Assembly (NCBI GenBank): GCA_964035795.1 | Contig: OZ038321.1 | Location: 9,824,294-9,888,293, forward strand | Direction: 5' to 3' | Source: Pterobdella sp. o SKG-2022 | Taxonomy: Eukaryota; Annelida; Clitellata; Hirudinida; Piscicolidae | Length of the DNA stretch: 64,000 bases | Shown: positions 57,457-64,000 of the stretch, piece by piece | Numbering within the stretch: position 1 is the stretch's first letter | Layout: the number at the start of each line of letters is the position of its first letter | Notes under the pieces: generated by a model | Told to the model about the DNA's origin: nothing | The model's database searches: none | What the model saw: the letters and a program-made list of their open reading frames with translations, nothing else | Translations under genes and position numbers: made by a program

Positions 57457-58700
57457 ATGATATTTTTTTCATTCTCTTTGTCTACAAAGATGCCTGAAAA
57501 AAGCAAATTATCATCGAAAGAGCAATTCCAGATTCTGACTTTAGATCAAGTTGGAAAGTCCAGTAGAGAAATTGCAAACTTCATTGGACGCAGTAAAAGT
57601 ACCATTTTGAATTCACCTAAAGAGTATAGAAATTCAAAAAGAAAAGATAAAAAATCTAAAAGGACCCTTCAGACCACAAGATAGCTGATTAGCCAAGCTA
57701 GTAGGTGGACGATGTCAGAGAATCAACTTCGAATAGATCAAGAAATATCCATGTCTACACGACATATACAACAATTTTTAAACACTTCAAAATTCTTGCA
57801 GTATGGCATGGGTAAACGAGTTTCGTAGTTGAGTGTTTGGTACAGTGTGAAGAGAAATTGAAAAATTAGGAAGATTGGACCAAAATTATTTCCAGGGATA
57901 AAAAGAGCTTTACTTTGCATGGTCTTGTTGGATTTCAGTACCGCTGGAAAGATTCTAAGGGCTCTTCAATGGTGGGGGGAGGTATAAGCACCAACGAAAA
58001 AATACGGTTGGCATTTTTAGAAGGAAGGTAGGATTCTAAAGAATATATTGATACATCAAATATTGATCCTGGGCTTGACGTTAAACTGCACCGAAGATAG
58101 CGTCTCTGAGGCTGCTTTCCTGTTATAATCTGGATAACTGTAAACTTCGGTAGCAGATATCGAAAGACTAATATTCTGGTATCGTTGAATTAGATAATTT
58201 CAAGTTGGACGTTAGTTCGGGTTGGTAGTCTATAAAAATTTTTCCCAAATAAGGTGGTCTTTTTTATACATCACTCTATTGTCGTGTCAATAATCTAAGT
58301 CGACTGCTGTCAACCCCAGGCACTGAGACATGTACAACAGTATAATTAATTGAATTAATTAATGGCAATTACAAGAATGTTTACTGCCATATTTGTGATG
58401 TAATATGGAAAAAAGTTGAATTTTTCAGCAAGATGATGCAACCATCCATACTTCAAAATGCGTTAAAAGATGGATGAAAGAGAATAATGTTGTCTTAAGA
58501 GAATGGCCAGTTTGTTCACCTGATTTGAACCTTATAGAGAATTTTTGGAGGTCAATGGTGCAAAATATCTATGAAAACGGAAAAAGTTTCAAGAAGAAAA
58601 AAGATTTGAAAAAAAGAAATAGTTTTTACTTGGGAAATCCATCAATTAAGTACATAGAAAACAAATTGTTTCAATGCGGACGAGGTGCATGGATGTAGCA
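57457..58700 (+). pseudogene. Tc1-like transposase split by an S2 insertion
   Basis: MPEKSKLSSKEQFQILTLDQ, VGKSSREIANFIGRSKSTIL (helix-turn-helix), ISMSTRHIQQFLN, then SFTLHGLVGFQYRW-like remnants and VGGGISTNEKIRLAFLEGR (to about 58070). After about 300 bp of S2 repeat the frame resumes: VEFFQQDDATIHTSKCVKRW, REWPVCSPDLNLIENFWRSM and FQCGRGAWM and stop. The second Asp (QQDDA) and the Glu (LIENFW) of the DDE triad are readable. It belongs to a different Tc1 lineage from the copy at 27.7 kb. Confidence 0.85.
58080..58360 (+). repeat. S2 repeat, inside the Tc1 copy
   Basis: CTAATATTCTGGTATCGTTG, TTTCAAGTTGGACGTTAGTT, CGGGTTGGTAGTCTAT, GTCTTTTTTATACATCACTC, GACTGCTGTCAACCCCAG and ATGTACAACAGTATAAT align with 62306-62567. 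The interrupted Tc1 coding sequence on both sides brackets the insertion. Confidence 0.75.
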
Positions 58701-58704
58701 ATTT

Positions 58705-59744
58705 TGCATCTGTAAAATAGTTTTTCCTCATTTATTTTTTAAAATTACCTGTTTTTTTCAATTAAATCTGAATTTTCAGCTTTTTTATCTTATTTTTCCT
58801 ATTGATCAAAATTTCATTAAATTAAAGTATAAAACATGGACAAAAATATGGATGGGTTTATGGCGATTTCGCACCCTGTATGTTCTATTTCTAAGTTTAT
58901 AATTATATTTTTTCACAAATATATGAAGAAAATTTCCGAACAACATTTTTCAACTGTATCATGAAAGATCGCTTCAAGATTTTGAGCTATTCTTTGCGCT
59001 CTGAGTCCTCTTTAGTAAAACTCACCAGCCATTAAACATCCAATAGCCAAAAAAAAGGATGGATATAATAAAGCAAAATAAAAGTAAATAGGAAAATCCA
59101 ACCTATTCATCCAACAAAAAAAACCTCTCAAAGCTATCAAAAAAAAAAGGGATGAACAAACCTCAAAATACTGAAGAGGTATTTTAGGATATTCGTGAAC
59201 TTTTAGGAAACTATATTATTTCTGTTACTATTCAAATTTAAAAATTTCTTTGAATGAAATTTTGGTTAGATTATTTTTATCATTTATTAATTACACAGAG
59301 TTAATCATGAAATAAGCTCAAACAATAAAATATAAACACTAAAGTTGACGTTATATGCGATACATAAATTAAAGAAAGTTTGATGTGTAAACATAAATCC
59401 AAGTCATTATGGTATTAAAAATAGTTGTGGACTTTAATCTTGAGTACTGTCATTAAAAAAATGAAATTTTATAAAATTTATTATTTGTTTAAAATTTTTA
59501 TTTCAAATTTGATTCAACTTACATAATTTACGGTTCAACTTAATATTAATTATTAAAGATAGATAATAAATAATTGAATGAATCCATTATGGAAAAATTA
59601 AATGTTTAATTCATAAGAAGTTAAAGAATTAAACCTTATTGCAAGAAGTATATAGTTTTAATTGCTGTTAGTGTGAATGTAAAAAAAAGATTTAAATTAC
59701 CTGTTTACATACTTGAATTAAAAAATGAATTTTTAATAGAAATA

Positions 59745-59803
<59 letters not shown>

Positions 59804-60018
59804 TTCCTTCATCATGTTTAGAGAAGCTATCGATAGTTTGAGCTAAAAATTTTTTTGGCACCAATTTCGTTGAACCTTCCTCAACTATTCACGGAGCTGG
59901 TTTCAGCCTTTATTACGTTGTATTTCATAATATTTTTTTTTTCATATTTTAAATTTTTTTTTAAATTCAATTTTTTCAAATGTCTTTACATCATTGCCAT
60001 CATTAATGATTAAAACAG
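58705..60018. other. End of the long AP2M1 intron, AT-rich
   Basis: No element recognised apart from (TA)n at about 59752-59801. A small missing AP2M1 exon (see findings) could be here or earlier in the intron, but was not found. Confidence 0.4.
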
Positions 60019-60141
60019 AGCTGGAAAATCCTCCATAGCCATAGATGACTGTCAATTCCATCAGTGCGTTAAATTATCGAAATTCGAGACTGAACATTCC
60101 ATTAGTTTTATTCCTCCAGATGGCGAGTTTGAACTTATGAG
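60019..60141 (+). CDS. AP2M1: AP2M1 exon 6
   Basis: Reads [20 protein letters not shown], then [20 protein letters not shown], ending at donor ATGAG/GTGAGT. It corresponds to [20 protein letters not shown] and onward in vertebrates. The acceptor is AAAACAG (start 60019) or AACAGAG (start 60021). An in-frame TAA just upstream confirms that the exon starts here. Between exon 5 (…GINDK) and this exon about 15 residues (vertebrate IVIEKQGKG...) are unaccounted for. The next block, beginning YRTTKD in relatives, is not in the remaining 3.9 kb. Confidence 0.92.
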
Positions 60142-60479
60142 GTGAGTTACTTATATTAGAGGATGACCGATTCGTAGAATTTTTTTCGTCATTTTGACTC
60201 ATTTGATACCCATCTGAATGGGACATTATCAGAGGCATAATTTCTTCAGATTAAATTTCTTTTGGGTATTTAATAATTTATTGCAAAAATTTTAAGTTTT
60301 CAGGAAAATTTTTACATGAGAAAAAGTGAATGCTTTTAATTTAGAGATCCTTTTTTAAGACTTGAATTAATACTTACATAAAAAATTCCTTAGATAATAA
60401 TGAACATTGAATGACTGTTAATTTTATCATACAAGATGACCGAATTTTTGTATTGAAAATAGATTTATTGTTCAATCAA

Positions 60480-61636
60480 TCAATCAATCAAATCCTTTTT
60501 ATAGCCCGTTTTCCTTTACCAAGGGTTGGGCTTTTTGAAAGTTCTATCTCGAAGTCGGCCTTTCCATTCAGAGCGATCGAGTGGATCCGCACAAACCATG
60601 TCTAGTTTTCTTTTATCATTCAATATGAGCTCATTTCAAGTCTTTTTGGGCCTACCAGGCTTTTTGCAAGTATTTAAATCCAACTTTCGCACCTGAGAAA
60701 TCCAACCCACGCTACGCTCTACATGTCCAAACCACCTCATCCTGCTTGTACGAAGAACTACCTCAACATCCCGAATGCCAAGTTTTAAAAGGAGTGAGTG
60801 AGAGCAAACGTTATCATTCGTTTTGATGTTGCACATCCAGCGAATCATGGCAAGGTCATTTCGTCTAAGGCGGTTCAATGTGGAAACTGTTACGGGCCAC
60901 GTTTCAGCAGCATGTAACATAGCTCTTCTGACACAGGTTGAATAGACACGGCTTCTGGTCAATAATGATAAATGACGATTAGCAAGGAGTGGAATAAGTT
61001 GGCGAAATTTAGCCCAGGCACACTTACAACGTGTTATTGAAGCAAGCTCACATCCACCACTTGCAGACAACATATCTCCAAGATAGCTCTGGGACAATTT
61101 CCAGTTTTTCATTACCAGTCATCACTTCCTTCACTAATCTCCCATCAACAGGCCGTGCTGTACCAAGGCAACGAGCGCATCGGAAGTTGAGATCCGAAGT
61201 TAGAGGGCCTTTTATGCCGCTGCATTTCTTGTGTACCCAGCTGCCTGCAGCCTCAACACTGAATAGCATTTCTACCCACACCTGCTTAGCATACACCACA
61301 AAGATACTTCCCAGATTTTCTCAACACATCAAGGCTTGAACCAGAAACCATTAGCTTTGTTTTACCCATATTCATCTTCAACCCCTTTTTCTCCATCTCC
61401 GATCTCCATGTTCTCAACTTCACTAATAGTATGGACTGAGCACTTACCATTAAGTCGTCAGCATACAAGATCTCCCAAGGGTAAACTGTACGTGATTCCA
61501 TAGATAAAACTTCCAGCACAATAACAAAAAGTAATAGACTAAAAACAGAACCTTGATGGACACCTACCCAAACATCAAACGAGTTGCTATACTCACGACC
61601 AACTCTCACCCTACTTCTCACTTCCTGTACATGGAT
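60480..61636 (-). pseudogene. Family A LINE 3' half (A4)
   Basis: From the gap leftward: SRVRVGREYSNSFDVWVGVH with QGSVFSLLLFVIVLEVLSME, WEILYADDLMVSAQS (YADD intact), KGLKMNMGKTKLMVSGSSLD, zinc-finger remnant AGSWVHKKCSGIKG, LSQSYLGDMLSASGGCELAS, CKCAWAKFRQLIPLLANRHL, MLHAAETWPVTVSTLNRLRR, GIRDVEVVLRTSRMRWFGHV with ERSVGWISQVRKLDL. The 3' end is the family terminus with CAATCAATCAATCAAATCC at about 60475. It is the least decayed C-terminal part of family A in this window, cut by the assembly gap. Confidence 0.85.
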
Positions 61637-61836
61637 NNNNNNNNNNNNNNNNNNNNNNNNNNNNNNNNNNNNNNNNNNNNNNNNNNNNNNNNNNNNNNNN
61701 NNNNNNNNNNNNNNNNNNNNNNNNNNNNNNNNNNNNNNNNNNNNNNNNNNNNNNNNNNNNNNNNNNNNNNNNNNNNNNNNNNNNNNNNNNNNNNNNNNNN
61801 NNNNNNNNNNNNNNNNNNNNNNNNNNNNNNNNNNNN
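61637..61836. other. Assembly gap of 200 N
   Basis: Exactly 200 undetermined bases, probably a placeholder of arbitrary size. It separates family A sequence from an unrelated RTE endonuclease fragment. Confidence 0.98.
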
Positions 61837-62010
61837 TACACGTTTTATAAAGAAACTTAGTAGAGTAGGTTTTATGGTAAAAAAAAGAGCTTAGTTGAAA
61901 AGGTTACAGGTTTTAGAGGTATCTCAGATCGAATCGCCGAACTTACAGTACAAATCAACAAAACGACTCGAATCCAACTAATACAGGTTCAAGAAGAAAC
62001 AAAACATTGA
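61837..62010 (+). pseudogene. RTE endonuclease fragment
   Basis: KLSRVGFMVKKRA, EKVTGFRGISDRIAELTVQI and NKTTRIQLIQV match 31970-32110 (VGFMVKKNLFENVTGFRGIS). It is a short piece truncated by the gap. Confidence 0.7.
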
Positions 62011-62059
62011 AAATATTGAATAAATAAATTTTTTAAAAAATTCTAAAAACTGAAATTTT

Positions 62060-62262
62060 CAAACGTCCGACTTAAGCAGGGTTAAATATACAGGAATCTA
62101 CGTAAATGTACTAATGAATTTTGTCCGATATAGGCAAAAATCCGACTTGTAGAATCCGACATATGAGCAGGTTTTCAATTTAAATTAATAGACGTTCCAT
62201 AAATTTAGTCCGAGATAAACGAATTTCCGACTTATACGAATCCGACGTAAGCAAAGTTTACT

Positions 62263-62267
<5 letters not shown>
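62060..62267. mobile_element. Pogo/Tigger-like MITE arms
   Basis: The phrase TCCGACTTA...AGCA occurs three times in the same orientation (near 62068, 62145 and 62240), each followed by a G/T-rich end, the last reading GTAAGCAAAGTTTACTGTA into (TA)n. Repeated TCCGAC...steps and an ACTGTA end next to TA resemble pogo-type termini. No transposase is present. Confidence 0.45.
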
Positions 62268-62305
<38 letters not shown>

Positions 62306-62310
<5 letters not shown>

Positions 62311-62567
62311 TGGTATCGTTGTCATTTGGCTTGGCGGATGATCCGTCTTTTTATTTACAACGGCAAGGCAAACTGCCTAAGTGTGGGAACGGCGGATCTT
62401 GAAATCGATATTTTCAAGTTGGACATTAGCTCGGGCTGGCAGTCTATGAAAATTTGTCTTGAATAAAATGGTCTTTTTTATACATCACTCTATTTTAGTA
62501 TCAGTAACCTGGGCTGATTGCTGTCAACCCCAGTTACTGGGAAATGTACAGCAGTATAATCTAACTG
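62306..62567 (+). repeat. S2 repeat, longest copy
   Basis: Begins ATTCTGGTATCGTTGTCATT after a (TA)n run at 62266-62306. It continues GGATCTTGAAATCGATATTT, CATTAGCTCGGGCTGGCAGT, CATCACTCTATTTTAGTATC, GCTGTCAACCCCAGTTACTG and ends CAGCAGTATAATCTAACTGG. No tRNA-like boxes or open frame were seen; the origin is unknown. Confidence 0.75.
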
Positions 62568-62899
62568 GTTTAAATCGGGAGCGCTCGTTGTCACTTTTGT
62601 GCAACTTTTTTGAAGCCATCTGAAGGCTTGGAATACTTTTTTTTCAACTTTTTTTCAAAATTTTTAATTCAATCTTATTACTACAGGAAGTTTTTAAATT
62701 TCAATAAATTAAATCATTTTTCAAATGAATAATTAACTTTATAATACAATTCTTATGAAAATTTGAAAAGTTGGCACACCCTTTAAAAACTTGGTTCAAA
62801 CAGCAATAAATCTTGAACCTATTTTGTCCAAATTAAAAGCATATCAAAAGAAAAAGTTAATCTAAAAAATATAAAAAAATAGCTCGATTTCATGTAATA

Positions 62900-63083
62900 T
62901 TAACCCGTTTGTGCCCAAAATGCTAATGGCAGTAATTTTTTTATTGAAACTCCTGTTTCTACCTCAAAACAACCATATAAAAATACAGAAAAAAACAGAT
63001 TTTACTTTTGGCTAAAAATAAGCAAAATACAGGATGATCTCATATGAGATCAATGAGCACAAGTGTTAGCAAATGGGCTTTAA
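62900..63083. mobile_element. Possible piggyBac-like MITE
   Basis: TTAACCCGTTTGTGCCCAAA on the left, and TTAAAGCCCATTTGCTAAC on the right in reverse, give short inverted ends CCCGTTTG/CCCATTTG flanked by TTAA on both sides. The interior has a TGATCTCATATGAGATCA palindrome. It is short (about 184 bp) and non-coding. Confidence 0.35.
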
Positions 63084-64000
63084 CCGCATAGCATTAAAAA
63101 AAGGAGTTTTAAGAATTTAATTAACTTTAATTTGACCTTTAAAACTAAAATATAAAATATATTTCAAATTTATATATTTATACGTAATCAAAGTTTTTCA
63201 AAATGATCTAAAAAAAATATTTTTTTTCAAAATTATTAAGGATTTTTCTCTGTTTGTTCCAATATTCAACTAACAGAAAACGAAATTTTAGATATAATAA
63301 GCGAAAAACTCATCAAATTCTTTAAAAATAAAAATTCTCATTCTTATTTATCATTATGGTATGAATAAATTCAAGCTACGCTCAAAGTAACCGTGAATTT
63401 TTCCAAAATGTCCGTGGTCTAGCGGTGCATGGTTTGTTTTGGTATCTTCTTTGTTAATTTCTAGTTGTTATAATATGTCCCTAAAGCTTGAAACGGGCAT
63501 CATCAGTGACTTGTAGAAGCCTTGAACAATTGTACTTTTTGATTTGTTGTCTAATTGCAGAGTTTTTTGAAGTAGGATCGGCTAATTGTTCTTCTAAATG
63601 TGAGCAAATCCGTTTTTGGGCTTGTGTATCATTTTCCTCGTTTGACCAATTACAGTTTATCTGAGAGTTTATTACTGTCATACCTAATATTCTTGTAAAA
63701 ATTGACCAATAACATATTTGCTTGCCCATCAATCGTCCTTATCCACTCCACACATTTTTGAACTAAATGCTTTTTATACATTAAGCCGTGAAAACCTTTG
63801 ATTATAATTCATTTTTCCAACAAGTTATTTCATGAATAAGTTCAACTGCATTATAGTGTGTTCCAAAGGTTATTATCTAGCCACCTCAAAATTAAAATTT
63901 TTTACTTGGTATCGAAACTATAGCCTTTTGCTTATTCATTGCTTTTTTGTCGGTCAAAGGGCCCTTTCTTAACCTGTTATCTTTTATATTTTCTCTTTCT
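63084..64000. other. No supported gene; probably AP2M1 intron
   Basis: AT-rich. The minus strand at 63481-63732 has an open stretch with a protein-like end (LEEQLADPTSKNSAIRQQIK), not recognised. No AP2M1 exon matching the region after GEFELMR was seen. Confidence 0.35.

Noticed and set aside
61553..61894. Open frames across 61637-61836
   Set aside because: They run through 200 undetermined bases and are meaningless.
63410..63445. tRNA-Glu-like start (TCCGTGGTCTAGCGGTGCAT)
   Set aside because: Only the A-box portion resembles a tRNA; no B box or acceptor stem follows.

Overview
This is a window of AT-rich animal nuclear DNA. The assignment rests on four recognisable eukaryotic genes, spliced by introns of 51-77 nt with GT...AG ends: Mediator subunit 11 (836-1331, minus), the parvulin PIN4 (14622-15135, plus), an NCOA6-like nuclear receptor coactivator (15624-19955, minus) and the clathrin adaptor subunit AP2M1 (35923 to beyond 60141, plus). 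NCOA6 is an animal gene, so I read the host as a metazoan. The tiny introns, low GC and mixture of non-LTR, Penelope, Tc1, MULE and L2 elements suit an aquatic invertebrate. I cannot name the phylum from the sequence.

Layout. 1-15 kb: MED11, a possible unrecognised multi-exon gene (5211-6441, minus), and fragments of Penelope, several LINE families, a tRNA-derived SINE and a MULE-like transposon. 14.6-20 kb: PIN4 and the NCOA6 homologue, convergent and 488 bp apart. 20-35.9 kb: wholly repetitive, with an L2 element split by a palindromic MITE, a (CAAA)n array, an RT with a YLDD box, a second MULE copy, a Tc1 transposase, an L2 3' end running into (AAT)n, SINEs and a nearly complete RTE-type element. 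35.9-64 kb: the AP2M1 gene. Its first three exons are compact, but intron 3 (7.7 kb) and the exon 5-6 interval (15 kb) are packed with retrotransposons. The last roughly 165 residues of AP2M1 are not found in the window.

Most of the sequence is therefore decayed mobile DNA. For convenience I use these labels. Family A: RTE-like LINE with a PHD-like zinc finger after the RT and a (TTGA)n tail. Family C: LINE with a (CAT)n tail. Family N: LINE whose tail encodes ITGCT..TNTQHLH. V: ingi/Vingi-like LINE with RNase H. S1: tRNA-derived SINE. S2: short repeat with no coding sequence. R1, R2, R3: dispersed non-coding repeats.

I see no CRISPR, operon, prophage or other bacterial feature. The most useful results are the reconstruction of genes hidden by short introns or by very long TE-filled introns, and several nested or inverted transposon structures.
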